A DNA stretch of 64,000 bases from Parasedimentitalea huanghaiensis (GCF_009753675.1 NZ_WQLV01000008.1:185799-249798), one strand, 5' to 3'. Shown: positions 8,477 to 17,641, counted from the stretch's first letter. Notes: generated by a model not told the origin, from the sequence alone. Program-made: numbers and translations.

Positions 8477-8551
8477 GTGCAGAAAATTGCTTTTGTGGCC
8501 CTATTGATCTTGATGCTTGGCCTAGGCACCGGCTGGATAGTGGGGATCTGA
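8477..8551 (+). CDS. 24-residue single-pass membrane peptide
   Basis: A GTG at 8477 preceded by GGGAGA (8465-8470, 6 bases away) opens a 24-codon frame ending in TGA at 8549-8551. The peptide is almost entirely hydrophobic (QKIAFVALLILMLGLG then TGWIVGI), that is, one membrane helix. It ends 4 bases before the start of the XpaC-like gene, so it could be a structural mini-protein of the TelA system or a translated leader. The ribosome site and tight spacing support it; nothing is known of its function. Confidence 0.6.
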   Translation: MQKIAFVALLILMLGLGTGWIVGI

Positions 8552-8555
8552 ACCA

Positions 8556-9446
8556 ATGGCCAAAAAATATGGTGGGAAATTTAGTCCCGATTCTGCACCG
8601 GAAGCGCCCTCACCTCACAAAAACTCATATAAAAATGCCCAGTTGGATCCAATTGGAGTGCGCTCAAATCTAATGTTTGTGCCACCAGCAGTCCTGCTGT
8701 TGATGTCGCTGACGGATGGGGCATCGGGGCTCGCGCTGGGGTTGGTTGGGGCTGGAGCCTGGAGTGCCGCAGCTTTGATGCTACGTGAAGGGCTGCGCGC
8801 CGAAAGCGCCTTTAACGCCCGTCGCGTTGCCCGCCGCCCAGTTTTACCTCGCAAATTGGCTGCCTCTCTGTTGACCGGAATTGGCGCTGCCATTGCTGCC
8901 TGGAAGGCGGAACCAGGTGTGTTAATTGCTGCTGTCTATGGCTCGGCAGCCCTGGGCCTTCACCTTGCCGCCTTTGGTCTGGACCCGATGAAAGACAAAG
9001 GCGTTGAGGGCATTGATGACTTTCAGCAGTCCCGTGTCGCCCGGGTTGTGGATGATGCAGAGGATTACCTGACCGAAATGCGCGATGCTGCATTGCGCGC
9101 ACAGGACCGGCAGGTCGAAGCCCGCATCGAACAGTTCCAATCCGTCGCTCGCGACCTGTTTCGTACCGTCGAGGAAGATCCGCGCGATCTAACAGCCGCG
9201 CGTAAGTATCTGACGGTCTATCTACAGGGCGCGCGCGACGCGACAATCAAGTTTGCCGATATCTATGGCCGCAGTGGTGATACCCAAGCCCGTGTCGACT
9301 ATCTATCGCTGTTGGATGACCTGGAAAAAAACTTTGCTGCCCGCAACCGCAAGATGCTGTTAGAAGACCGCAGCGATCTGACCATTGAAATTGATGTGCT
9401 GCGTGACCGTTTGCAGCGCGAAGGGGTCCATCTGGACCTGACCTAA
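8556..9446 (+). CDS. XpaC-like 5-bromo-4-chloroindolyl phosphate hydrolysis family protein
   Basis: A 296-residue protein with a basic N-terminus, then hydrophobic segments at about residues 40-75 and 105-140 (LMFVPPAVLLLMSLTD, ALGLVGAGAWSAAAL, SLLTGIGAAIAAW, VLIAAVYGSAALGLHLAAFG), and a helical cytoplasmic tail. This layout and the C-terminal DLFRTVEEDPRDLTAARKYL segment match the XpaC family, which is nearly always next to telA. The name comes from a phenotype; the protein is not a proven phosphatase. It is likely a membrane partner of TelA. Confidence 0.85.
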   Translation: MAKKYGGKFSPDSAPEAPSPHKNSYKNAQLDPIGVRSNLMFVPPAVLLLMSLTDGASGLALGLVGAGAWSAAALMLREGLRAESAFNARRVARRPVLPRKLAASLLTGIGAAIAAWKAEPGVLIAAVYGSAALGLHLAAFGLDPMKDKGVEGIDDFQQSRVARVVDDAEDYLTEMRDAALRAQDRQVEARIEQFQSVARDLFRTVEEDPRDLTAARKYLTVYLQGARDATIKFADIYGRSGDTQARVDYLSLLDDLEKNFAARNRKMLLEDRSDLTIEIDVLRDRLQREGVHLDLT

Positions 9447-9465
9447 TTAAATAAGGAATGCCTTT

Positions 9466-10656
9466 ATGTCCGAGATTGTGAAACAAAAAGCGACTGAGGC
9501 CGAGACGTTGGTCATTGAAGCCACGGCCATTGTCCTGCCCGAACCTGTGGCCGAGATCCAAACACTGGAACAAGCTGACGCCCCCAAAAGCGAAGCGATC
9601 CGCACCCGTATGGATCAACTGGACATGACGGACAGCAATTCGATCATTGGATTTGGATCGGCGGCACAAGCGGAATTACAAGTGATTTCGCAGGCCATGT
9701 TGGCAGATGTCCGCAACAAAGATGTTGGCCCGGCAGGCGATAGCTTGCGCGACATGGTCACCGCTATTCGCGGGTTTTCAGTTTCGGAACTGGATGTGCG
9801 CCGAAAGCCCAGCCTGTGGGAACGCATCATTGGCAAGGCAGCGCCTTTTGCCCAGTTTACTGCCCGCTACGAGAGTGTTCAGGGTCAAATCGACAAGATC
9901 ACCGACAACCTGTTGGGGCATGAGCACACGCTGCTGAAAGACATCAAATCGCTCGACGTCCTGTATACCAAGACGCTTGAATTTTACGATGAATTGGGCC
10001 TTTACATCGCTGCCGGACAGGAAAAGCTGACTGAGCTGGACACCACCACCATCCCCGCCAAGGAGGCAGAGGTGAACGCCGCTGCAGAAGGCGAGCAGGT
10101 GATGCAGGCGCAAGAACTACGCGACATCCGCGCCGCGCGGGATGATCTGGAACGTCGGGTGCATGATTTAAAACTAACCCGCCAGGTCACCATGCAGTCA
10201 CTGCCGTCAATCCGGTTGGTTCAGGAAAACGACAAGTCATTGGTCACCAAGATCAACTCAACCTTGGTGAACACCGTGCCGTTGTGGGAGACACAGTTGG
10301 CGCAGGCTGTGACCATCCAGCGGAGTGCCGAGGCTGCCGCTGCAGTGCGCGAAGCCAATGACCTAACCAACGAGCTTCTGACCGCCAACGCCGCCAACCT
10401 GCGCACCAGCAACAAGATGGTGCGCGAAGAAATGGAACGCGGCGTATTTGATATCGAAGCAGTGAAGCAAGCCAACGCAGATCTGATTGGCACTATTCAG
10501 GACAGTCTGGCAATTGCGGATCAGGGCAAAGCCCAGCGCGCCGCAGCTGAAGAAGAGCTGAAAAAGATGGAAGGTGAGTTGCGCGATACGCTGGCCGCTG
10601 CCAAGGCGCGCAAAGACGGGGTTGGGGACACAGCCGCAACTTCGGTTCCCAGCTAA
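9466..10656 (+). CDS. telA: Toxic anion resistance protein TelA
   Basis: A 396-residue soluble, mostly helical and coiled-coil protein. Hallmarks are the FSVSELDVRRKPSLWERIIG segment before the helical core and the SLPSIRLVQENDKSL region. TelA/KlaA proteins are linked to tellurite and other envelope stress resistance; their biochemical role is not established. It starts 19 bases after the XpaC-like gene and is followed 4 bases later by the DUF2927 lipoprotein, so it is the centre of a contiguous operon. Confidence 0.95.
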   Translation: MSEIVKQKATEAETLVIEATAIVLPEPVAEIQTLEQADAPKSEAIRTRMDQLDMTDSNSIIGFGSAAQAELQVISQAMLADVRNKDVGPAGDSLRDMVTAIRGFSVSELDVRRKPSLWERIIGKAAPFAQFTARYESVQGQIDKITDNLLGHEHTLLKDIKSLDVLYTKTLEFYDELGLYIAAGQEKLTELDTTTIPAKEAEVNAAAEGEQVMQAQELRDIRAARDDLERRVHDLKLTRQVTMQSLPSIRLVQENDKSLVTKINSTLVNTVPLWETQLAQAVTIQRSAEAAAAVREANDLTNELLTANAANLRTSNKMVREEMERGVFDIEAVKQANADLIGTIQDSLAIADQGKAQRAAAEEELKKMEGELRDTLAAAKARKDGVGDTAATSVPS

Positions 10657-10660
10657 GCCA

Positions 10661-11629
10661 ATGAGTGCTCGGCGGCGAAATAGATGGCTACAGGTGCCAC
10701 GGTTTGGAGCAGGTCTAATTGGCCTGACTGCACTGCTGGCCTGCACGCCACCGCCACCGCGGGATTCGCTGGTGCCACAATCGCGCCCAGAGGACCTCGC
10801 CCCGCCCCCACGATCCTCCGAAAGTGAGCAACTGGTCCACTATTACGCGGTTTTGCAGCAGGACCTGTTGACCCGTGGTTTACTACGTCGGGATGGAGGG
10901 GGACCGGACACACCTTATGACGCGGATAAATTGGTCAGAAACTTCGAGGCCATTGCCTTTTTTGACGAATACGCAGGCAGCGGCAGTGGCAGCGCTGGCG
11001 GGCTCAGCCGGTGGCGGGGGCCTGTGCGCCTGAAAGCAGAGTTTGGTCCGTCGGTCTCAAGAACACAGCAGCTTGAAGATAGTCGTTTCCTTGCCGACTA
11101 CGCCAATCGCTTGGCAAGGATCACCGGACATCCGGTCAGCACCTCAACCTCGCGCGGCAATTTTCACGTGATCTACGCCGGCAAAGACGATAGCGATTTT
11201 GTGCGTGCTCGGGTGCAGCAGATATTGCCCGGCATCAGCGCCGAAAACCTGGAAATCTTTGCCAACCCGCCGCGTAGCTTTTATTGCCTGGTTCTTGCTG
11301 GCGGGCCACAAAATGACCCTCTGTCCTACACCCGCGGTGTCGCATTGATCCGTGACGAACACCCAAATTTGGTGCGCAAAAGCTGTGTGCATGAAGAAGT
11401 CGCGCAGGGGCTGGGATTGCGTAACGACAGTCCAAGGGCGCGACCATCGATCTTTAATGATGACGATGAATTTGCCCTGCTCACCAGCCACGATGAGAAA
11501 CTGCTGACCATGTTGTATGATGCGCGTCTGCAACCCGGGATGAGTGCCGAACAGGCCCGCCCCATCGCCCGCATCATATCAAACGAATTGATGGGTGTGC
11601 CGCCAGAGGCCACACCCCGCGCCTATTAA
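10661..11629 (+). CDS. DUF2927-family lipoprotein
   Basis: A 322-residue predicted lipoprotein; the signal peptide ends in TALLAC and is followed by a Pro-rich linker. The body has the DUF2927 hallmark HEEVAQGLGLRND and FNDDDEFALLTSHDEKLL near the C-terminus, which resembles a metallopeptidase-like HE..Q arrangement, though classical catalysis is unproven. The start at 10661 is chosen because it lies just after telA and gives the signal peptide. A cell-envelope role alongside TelA is likely. Confidence 0.88.
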   Translation: MSARRRNRWLQVPRFGAGLIGLTALLACTPPPPRDSLVPQSRPEDLAPPPRSSESEQLVHYYAVLQQDLLTRGLLRRDGGGPDTPYDADKLVRNFEAIAFFDEYAGSGSGSAGGLSRWRGPVRLKAEFGPSVSRTQQLEDSRFLADYANRLARITGHPVSTSTSRGNFHVIYAGKDDSDFVRARVQQILPGISAENLEIFANPPRSFYCLVLAGGPQNDPLSYTRGVALIRDEHPNLVRKSCVHEEVAQGLGLRNDSPRARPSIFNDDDEFALLTSHDEKLLTMLYDARLQPGMSAEQARPIARIISNELMGVPPEATPRAY

Positions 11630-11645
11630 CAAGAGGACCTGTACA

Positions 11646-12809
11646 ATGGGAATTTTTGATTTTCTGACCGGTGAATTTATTGATGTCATTCATTGGACAG
11701 ACGACACTCGCGACACCATGGTCTGGCGCTTTGAACGCGAAGATCACGAAATCAAATACGGCGCTAAGCTGACCGTACGCGAAGGTCAGGCAGCCGTTTT
11801 TGTACATGAGGGCCAATTGGCCGATGTCTTCACCCCCGGCCTCTATATGCTTGAAACCAACAACATGCCGGTGATGACCACGCTGCAACATTGGGATCAC
11901 GGGTTCCAGTCGCCGTTCAAATCCGAGATCTATTACGTCAACACCACCCGGTTTAATGACCTGAAATGGGGCACCAAGAACCCGATCATCTGCCGCGACC
12001 CCGAGTTTGGCCCGATCCGTCTGCGCGCCTTTGGCACTTATTCGGTCAAGGTGGCGGATGCCGCCCGGTTCCTGACCGAGATTGTCGGCACGGACGGTGA
12101 ATTCACCATGGATGAAATCTCGTTCCAGGTGCGCAATATCATCGTACAGGAATTTTCACGCGTGGTGGCCGGGTCCGGTCTTCCAGTGCTGGACATGGCG
12201 GCCAACACCGCTGATCTGGGCAAGCTGGTCGCCGCGGAGATTTCCAGCACCATCAGCGAATACGGGCTGTCGATTCCCGAGCTGTACATCGAAAACATCT
12301 CGCTGCCCCCTGCGGTAGAGGCGGCGATGGATAAGCGCACCCAGATGGGCATTGTTGGCGATCTGGGCCGGTACACGCAATTCTCGGCCGCCGAAGCGAT
12401 GACGGCAGCAGCACAAAATCCAAACGGTGGCATGGGCGCAGGTCTTGGGATGGGGATGGGTATGGGCATGGCGCAACAGATGGCAGCGGGTCAGGCCGCT
12501 GGCCCCTGGGGCGCCCGCCCTGCCCCCGCTGCAGCAGCACCGGCCGCGCAATCGGCACCGGTAGCCGCGCCAATTGCCCCCCCACCGCCACCTGTAGAGC
12601 ATGTCTGGCACTTGGCTGAAAACGGCCAGACCACCGGGCCGTTTTCCAAGGCTCGCCTTGGGCGCATGGCAGTTGAGGGTGGATTAACCCGCGAAACCCA
12701 TGTTTGGACCCCAGGTCAGGACGGCTGGAAACGCGCGGGTGATGTCGCTGAACTGGCGCAGCTGTTCACCATCATGCCACCGCCTCCGCCGCCTCCTCCA
12801 GGTGCTTGA
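11646..12809 (+). CDS. SPFH-domain protein with C-terminal GYF_2 domain
   Basis: A 387-residue protein. Residues 1 to about 250 form a YdjI-type SPFH (band 7) domain, beginning MGIFDFLTGEFIDVIHW and containing EFTMDEISFQVRNIIVQEF. A Met-Gly tandem stretch (GMGMGMGMG, about residues 268-276) and an Ala/Pro-rich linker follow. A GYF_2-type domain (VWHLAENGQTTGPFSKARL) comes next, and the end is polyproline. GYF_2 domains bind proline-rich peptides, so the polyproline tail could be a self-ligand. Such proteins are known near TelA and zinc-ribbon genes; they probably scaffold membrane-stress complexes. Confidence 0.9.
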   Translation: MGIFDFLTGEFIDVIHWTDDTRDTMVWRFEREDHEIKYGAKLTVREGQAAVFVHEGQLADVFTPGLYMLETNNMPVMTTLQHWDHGFQSPFKSEIYYVNTTRFNDLKWGTKNPIICRDPEFGPIRLRAFGTYSVKVADAARFLTEIVGTDGEFTMDEISFQVRNIIVQEFSRVVAGSGLPVLDMAANTADLGKLVAAEISSTISEYGLSIPELYIENISLPPAVEAAMDKRTQMGIVGDLGRYTQFSAAEAMTAAAQNPNGGMGAGLGMGMGMGMAQQMAAGQAAGPWGARPAPAAAAPAAQSAPVAAPIAPPPPPVEHVWHLAENGQTTGPFSKARLGRMAVEGGLTRETHVWTPGQDGWKRAGDVAELAQLFTIMPPPPPPPPGA

Positions 12810-12810
12810 T

Positions 12811-13245
12811 ATGAAGTCTCTGACTGCCACAATAATTGCCGCGCTTGGCCTGACAGCTAGCGCGGCCCTTGCTGCTGATCCAGCCGAGTTACGTCATAAG
12901 AAAGCCCCCAAAGGCTATGAGGTCATAACCTTTGACGCCCTGCAAAAACAGGTTCACGACGCCGGATCAAGTAACCAAGAGTTTTCGCTTCAGGCTGGCA
13001 ATGAATTCCGTTTTACTTTCTTACCAGATGGGAACGTTGTATATCGCCCCATGCGCGCCCTAACCGACCTTACCGAAACCTCGCGCTCGTATCTTCCAGC
13101 GCCCGACCTTCTGTGTATTGCAAGTACCGGGAACTGGAGCGGGATGTGCGTTAAGGTGTATAAGAATGCCGCAGGCCAACTTTATTGCACGGGTGTTTTT
13201 GGCAACCGCGCCAAATGGAAAAAGAAATGCGAGATAGGTTCCTAG
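12811..13245 (+). CDS. Small periplasmic protein of unknown function
   Basis: A 144-residue protein with a Sec signal peptide (MKSLTATIIAALGLTASAALA, cut before ADPAE). The mature part has a beta-rich look and four cysteines (LLCIAS, GMCVKV, LYCTG, KKCEIGS), consistent with two disulfides in the periplasm. The ATG follows the stop of the SPFH gene by one base, so translation is probably coupled. I recognise no family. Confidence 0.8.
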   Translation: MKSLTATIIAALGLTASAALAADPAELRHKKAPKGYEVITFDALQKQVHDAGSSNQEFSLQAGNEFRFTFLPDGNVVYRPMRALTDLTETSRSYLPAPDLLCIASTGNWSGMCVKVYKNAAGQLYCTGVFGNRAKWKKKCEIGS

Positions 13246-13281
13246 CCAACCTTCCGCAGTCACTACAGGAATTACTCTACT

Positions 13282-13809
13282 ATGAACCGACGCTCCGCCG
13301 TTAAATGGATGCACTGGCTTTGCCTTGGGCTGATTGCATATTTCTATCTTGTGGAACCCGATGAAAATAAGGCCGATCCCGGATTAGGTCTGTCCACTCA
13401 TGCTGGTGTTGGTCTGATTCTTTCGGTAATCGTAGCCCTCTGGCTCGCCTTCTATTTGACCAAAGGCCTGATGGGGCGCCCCGGCCCGAAGCTGCCGAGC
13501 TGGGCCAAAGGGTTTCACCACCTAAGCCACAAAACCCTGCAATATGGCGTCGCAGTGGTTGTGGCCTCAGGCGCATTGGCCGGGCTTGTCGCCCCATTTG
13601 CCATCCGCGCTTTTGGAACTGTGCCTATTAATCCGGCTTTTGGTAGCAAATGGCTGCACGAACTGGCCGAAGAGCTGCACGAGATTGTCTTTGACGGGTT
13701 GATCATCGTGATCCTGGCCCATGCTGCATTTCATATCTGGCGGCACTATTGGCTGAAAGACAATGCTCTGCGTATCATGGTGCCACGCGTTTTGCACAAA
13801 TACCTTTGA
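13282..13809 (+). CDS. Cytochrome b561-like membrane protein
   Basis: A 175-residue protein with four predicted membrane helices: VKWMHWLCLGLIAYFYL, STHAGVGLILSVIVALWL, TLQYGVAVVVASGALAGLV and FDGLIIVILAHAAFHIW. Histidines placed in or near the helices (H11, the His of STHAG, GFHHLSHK, AHAAFHIWRH) fit the b-type di-heme cytochrome b561 family that moves electrons across the inner membrane. It is in the TelA operon, pointing to a redox function there. Heme content is inferred. Confidence 0.82.
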   Translation: MNRRSAVKWMHWLCLGLIAYFYLVEPDENKADPGLGLSTHAGVGLILSVIVALWLAFYLTKGLMGRPGPKLPSWAKGFHHLSHKTLQYGVAVVVASGALAGLVAPFAIRAFGTVPINPAFGSKWLHELAEELHEIVFDGLIIVILAHAAFHIWRHYWLKDNALRIMVPRVLHKYL

Positions 13810-13825
13810 GACAAGGGATACCCCT

Positions 13826-14956
13826 GTGACCACACCTCCGCTACCTCCCGCCTCACAAGGCAGCCCTGCCACCCCGGATGAATCACATCGCTTTCCCTGC
13901 GAACAATGCGGCAGTGATTATCGCTATGATCCCAAGAACCAAACGCTGACCTGCGATCACTGTGGTCATACGGATCAAATCAATGATGGGCCGTGGCGGG
14001 CAACTGGCCTGCGTGAGCTGGACTTTGACACAGCAATCGCACAGCAGTTGCCCGAGGCTGAGATCGAAGTAACCCGGATTTCGGCCTGTCCTAACTGTGC
14101 GGCTCAGGTTGAGTTTGATCCCAACACTCACGCCAAGGAATGCCCGTTCTGTGCGTCTCCAGTAGTGGTGGACACCGGCGAAAACCGTCACATTAAGCCG
14201 AAAGGTGTGCTGCCATTTGGGGTCGATGAGCGTAGCGCTCATAAGGACATGAGCGCTTGGCTTGGCAAGTTGTGGTTTGCCCCCAACGGCCTTAAGGAAT
14301 ACGCGCGCAAAGGCCGCAAGATGCAGGGCATCTATGTTCCCTACTGGACTTTTGATGCGGACACCAAATCCAGCTATTCAGGCCAACGCGGGACCGTCTA
14401 TTACGTTACCGAAACCCGGATGGTGGATGGCAAGAGCGAAAGCCACCAGGTGGCCAAAGTGCGCTGGAGCCCCGCCTCGGGCCGCGTTCAGAGGTGGTTT
14501 GACGATGTATTGGTACTGGCCTCAAAAAGCCTGCCCAAACGATATACAGAAGCACTGGAGCCCTGGGATCTATCGGCGATGGAACCCTATCAACCGCAGT
14601 ATCTGGCCGGGTTCCGGGCCGAGGCCTACGCCGTCGAGCTGCAGGACGGCTATACCGAGGCGCGGGACAAAATGGACCGGGTAATCGAACGTGATGTGCG
14701 GTTCGACATTGGCGGAGATCGTCAGCGGATCCATGACATCAATACCAGTGTTTCAGAGGTTACATTCAAACACGTCCTTCTTCCGGTATGGTTAGCGGCC
14801 TACAAATACCGTGGCAAAACCTATCGGTTTGTCGTCAACGGGCAATCCGGCCGCGTGCAAGGGGAACGCCCTTATTCAGCCTGGAAAATTGCGGGGGCCG
14901 TGGTTGTTGGTCTAATTATCGCTGCAGGCATCGGATATCTGGCTGCCCAGCAGTAA
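13826..14956 (+). CDS. Zinc-ribbon membrane-anchored protein
   Basis: A 376-residue protein with two N-terminal zinc ribbons (CEQCGSDYRYDP...TCDHCG and CPNCAAQVEFDP...ECPFC). A large middle domain with the motif YVPYWTFDADTKSSYSGQRG follows, and one C-terminal membrane helix (GAVVVGLIIAAGIGYLA) anchors it. Such proteins are often misnamed as primosomal helicase; no helicase motifs are present. The GTG at 13826 is chosen because AAGGGA precedes it and it follows the b561 gene by 16 bases. It is the last clear member of the TelA-SPFH cluster. Confidence 0.85.
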   Translation: MTTPPLPPASQGSPATPDESHRFPCEQCGSDYRYDPKNQTLTCDHCGHTDQINDGPWRATGLRELDFDTAIAQQLPEAEIEVTRISACPNCAAQVEFDPNTHAKECPFCASPVVVDTGENRHIKPKGVLPFGVDERSAHKDMSAWLGKLWFAPNGLKEYARKGRKMQGIYVPYWTFDADTKSSYSGQRGTVYYVTETRMVDGKSESHQVAKVRWSPASGRVQRWFDDVLVLASKSLPKRYTEALEPWDLSAMEPYQPQYLAGFRAEAYAVELQDGYTEARDKMDRVIERDVRFDIGGDRQRIHDINTSVSEVTFKHVLLPVWLAAYKYRGKTYRFVVNGQSGRVQGERPYSAWKIAGAVVVGLIIAAGIGYLAAQQ

Positions 14957-14998
14957 GCTCTGACACCTTACCAACGGCGTTTGCCCAAGGAGAGACTT

Positions 14999-15673
14999 AT
15001 GCCACCCACCCTGGCCGAACTAAATTCGCTGTTTGCATCGCGTCACTCCTGTCGTGCCTTTCTATCCGACCCGGTGCCGCGGGCGGTGATTGAACAGATT
15101 ATTGAAACCGCGCAAAAAGTGCCGTCCTGGTGTAATGCGCAACCGTGGAAACTGACCGTTACCAGTGGCGCGCAGACAGAAACATTGCGAGAAGAGTTGC
15201 TGCGGGCCGCCGATGCAGGCGGTCATGCTCCCGATTTGGCTTTTCCGACTGGTTACTCGAATGAATACCAAGACCGCCGTCGCACCTGCGGTTGGGCCCT
15301 CTACGAAGCTGTTGGCGTAATAAAAGGCGACCGCGAGGGGTCAGCCCGGCAAATGCGGCAAAACTTCAGCCTGTTTGATGCGCCCCATTGCGCGATCATT
15401 TCCAGCCCGGCGGAGCTAGGCGCCTATGGTGCTATGGATTGCGGGGGCTTTGTTGCTGCATTCACTCTGGCCGCACAGGCTGCTGGAGTTGCCAGTATTC
15501 CACAAGCTGCTGTCGCTTCATTTGCGCCAATGCTGCATCAGCACCTTGGCATTGGAAAAGACCGGATCATACTGTGTGCGATCTCATTTGGATATGGCAA
15601 CCCCAACCACGCTGCAAATTCATTCAGAACCGAACGTGCTGATTTGGACGATTTTGTGGACTGGCAGGATTGA
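14999..15673 (+). CDS. Nitroreductase-family protein
   Basis: A 224-residue FMN-dependent nitroreductase-fold protein. The N-terminal RHSCRAFLSDPVPRAVIEQI and APSWCNAQPWK-like segment (KVPSWCNAQPWKLTV) form the FMN site; GIGKDRIILCAISFGYGNP is the usual late strand. These enzymes reduce nitro groups, quinones or enones with NAD(P)H. The ATG at 14999 has AAGGAGAG upstream; a start at 14981 would bury it. It lies 42 bases after the zinc-ribbon gene and may be co-transcribed. Confidence 0.93.
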   Translation: MPPTLAELNSLFASRHSCRAFLSDPVPRAVIEQIIETAQKVPSWCNAQPWKLTVTSGAQTETLREELLRAADAGGHAPDLAFPTGYSNEYQDRRRTCGWALYEAVGVIKGDREGSARQMRQNFSLFDAPHCAIISSPAELGAYGAMDCGGFVAAFTLAAQAAGVASIPQAAVASFAPMLHQHLGIGKDRIILCAISFGYGNPNHAANSFRTERADLDDFVDWQD

Positions 15674-15886
15674 GCAACAGTAGGAGCTTTTTCGTGCTGT
15701 GAAGCAGCGGTCTAGCCGCTCTGACCAGTGTCTATATCAAGTGCTGTATGTGATCCACTTACGGAGAACGAGGCACTTAGGTATTGTCTTGATCACGGCA
15801 CTCTAGCCCCGCCAACCGCTCAATATATTGCGCAAGACCCCTTAACACTGCTAGTGTAGACGGGACTCGATCTGGAGATCCCAATA

Positions 15887-16468
15887 ATGGCAGATGAATT
15901 TGATGTAGGTGGACGGTTGAAAGCCATCCGGCAACAATTTGGCTTTTCTCAACGACAACTGGCTGACAGTGCAGGCGTGCCTCACGGGCAGATTTCCATG
16001 ATCGAAACCAACAGAAGCAGCCCCTCAGTGGCATCCTTGCGCAAAATATTGGGCGGATTCGGCATTACAATGTCAGAGTTTTTTGAGCCAGATTCCGTGG
16101 CTACATCGCAGATCTTTTTCACACCGGGTGAACTGCGTGATCTGACGTCACTGCTGTATCAGGATGGCAAAGATATTCCGCAGAAAATTGCCATCAAACA
16201 GGTTGGCGACGCCAAAGCGCATGGGTTGCAAATTCTTCAGGAACGCTACGAAGCTGGTGCCGATACCGGCGAGACCATGATTGAACATGATGCCAACGAA
16301 GGTGGGATTGTTGTGTCCGGGGAAATCGAGATAACGGTTGGCGACACAATCAGTATCCTAAAGGCCGGGGACGCCTATCTGTTCAACAGCCGCGAACCAC
16401 ACCGGTTCCGAAACATTTCTGACCATGCAGCCGAAGTGATTTCGGCCTGTACGCCCCCCTATCTTTAG
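15887..16468 (+). CDS. XRE-family regulator with C-terminal cupin
   Basis: A 193-residue regulator: an N-terminal helix-turn-helix (GFSQRQLADSAGVPHGQISMIE, about residues 20-45) joined to a cupin_2 domain (about 110-190) with GGIVVSGEIEITVGD and FNSREPHRFRN. This is the PuuR/SinR-cupin architecture, in which the cupin binds a small-molecule effector. It is 18 bases upstream of a CoA-transferase gene and probably controls that operon. The 213 bases before it hold no gene; the promoter is expected there. Confidence 0.94.
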   Translation: MADEFDVGGRLKAIRQQFGFSQRQLADSAGVPHGQISMIETNRSSPSVASLRKILGGFGITMSEFFEPDSVATSQIFFTPGELRDLTSLLYQDGKDIPQKIAIKQVGDAKAHGLQILQERYEAGADTGETMIEHDANEGGIVVSGEIEITVGDTISILKAGDAYLFNSREPHRFRNISDHAAEVISACTPPYL

Positions 16469-16486
16469 ATACGCAAGGAACCCAGT

Positions 16487-17593
16487 ATGAAACCGCTTGA
16501 AGGTCTGAAGGTCGTCGAACTTGCCCGAATTCTCGCTGGCCCCTGGATAGGCCAATCCCTGGCTGATCTTGGTGCCGAGGTAATCAAAGTCGAAGCTCCG
16601 CAAGGCGACGACACCCGCACCTGGGGGCCTCCGTTCATCGAACGCGACGGAGACAAGACAGCGGCCTATTTCTATTCAGCAAACCGGGGCAAAACATCAG
16701 TGGTTGCTGATTTTCGCACACCCGAGGGCCAGCAGAACGTACGCGACCTGATTACAGATGCTGATATCTTGGTCGAGAATTTCAAGGTTGGTGGGCTGAA
16801 GAAATACGGGTTGGACTATGACAGCCTGTCAGAGCTCAACCCGCGTTTGGTCTACTGCTCGATCACCGGGTTTGGTCAGGATGGACCCTATGCAAAACGA
16901 GCTGGCTACGACTTCCTATTACAGGGCATGTCGGGCCTGATGTCGATCACAGGGGAGCCTGAAGGGCACCCGCAAAAAGTTGGTGTTGCTGTGACAGATA
17001 TCGTGACCGGACTATACGGTACGATCGGTATTCTTGCGGCAATCGAACAACGGCACACCACGGGCAAGGGTCAACATATTGACATGTCTCTGCTGGACTG
17101 CGCTACCGCCATGCTGTCCAATCAAGCGATGAACTTTCTGGCCACGGGGACCAGCCCAGAGCGCAAAGGTAATGCTCACCCCAATATTGCACCGTATCAG
17201 GTGCTACCGACCTCAGATGGACACATCATCATCGCCGTCGGCAATGATGGGCAGTTTCAACGGATGTGCGGAGTGCTTGACCGACCCGATCTGGCCAGTG
17301 ACCCGCGCTATTCCAGTAATTCCTTGCGGGTTGAACATCGCGATGCTCTGACCGCCATCCTAGAAACACAACTTCAAGCTTGGACCAGCGCAGAACTACT
17401 GGCAGCATTTGAAGCCGCAACAGTGCCCGCAGGGCCAATCAACACGATTGCCCAAACATTTGATGACCCACAAATCCAGTCACGCGGAATGGTGATCACA
17501 CCTGAAGGTGTTCCCGGGGTGCGAGGCCCTTGGGTTTTCTCAGACGCGGAACTCGCAACAGAGAAGTCCGCCCCCATTCTGCCCAAGGATTAA
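16487..17593 (+). CDS. CaiB/BaiF-family CoA-transferase
   Basis: A 368-residue family III CoA-transferase, which moves CoA between carboxylic acids through an aspartyl-CoA thioester. N-terminal LEGLKVVELARILAGPWIGQ and GADVIKVE-like LGAEVIKVEAP are typical; the catalytic Asp is probably in YDFLLQGMSGLM or GVAVTDIVTGLYG. The substrate cannot be read. It shares a transcript with the XRE-cupin regulator and is followed by a strong terminator at 17600. Confidence 0.93.
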   Translation: MKPLEGLKVVELARILAGPWIGQSLADLGAEVIKVEAPQGDDTRTWGPPFIERDGDKTAAYFYSANRGKTSVVADFRTPEGQQNVRDLITDADILVENFKVGGLKKYGLDYDSLSELNPRLVYCSITGFGQDGPYAKRAGYDFLLQGMSGLMSITGEPEGHPQKVGVAVTDIVTGLYGTIGILAAIEQRHTTGKGQHIDMSLLDCATAMLSNQAMNFLATGTSPERKGNAHPNIAPYQVLPTSDGHIIIAVGNDGQFQRMCGVLDRPDLASDPRYSSNSLRVEHRDALTAILETQLQAWTSAELLAAFEAATVPAGPINTIAQTFDDPQIQSRGMVITPEGVPGVRGPWVFSDAELATEKSAPILPKD

Positions 17594-17599
17594 CAGCAG

Positions 17600-17641
17600 G
17601 AGGCCGACCTTTTTTCTTGAGGTCGGCCTCTTGCCCTTTTT
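17600..17641 (+). terminator. Intrinsic terminator after the CoA-transferase
   Basis: GAGGCCGACCT (17600-17610) and AGGTCGGCCTC (17620-17630) form an 11-bp stem with a 9-base loop, followed by TTGCCC and a T5 run. It is a good rho-independent terminator for the regulator-transferase operon. Confidence 0.85.

Noticed and set aside
13826..14956. Primosomal helicase (PriA-like) annotation for the zinc-ribbon protein
   Set aside because: It has zinc ribbons and a membrane helix but no helicase motifs.
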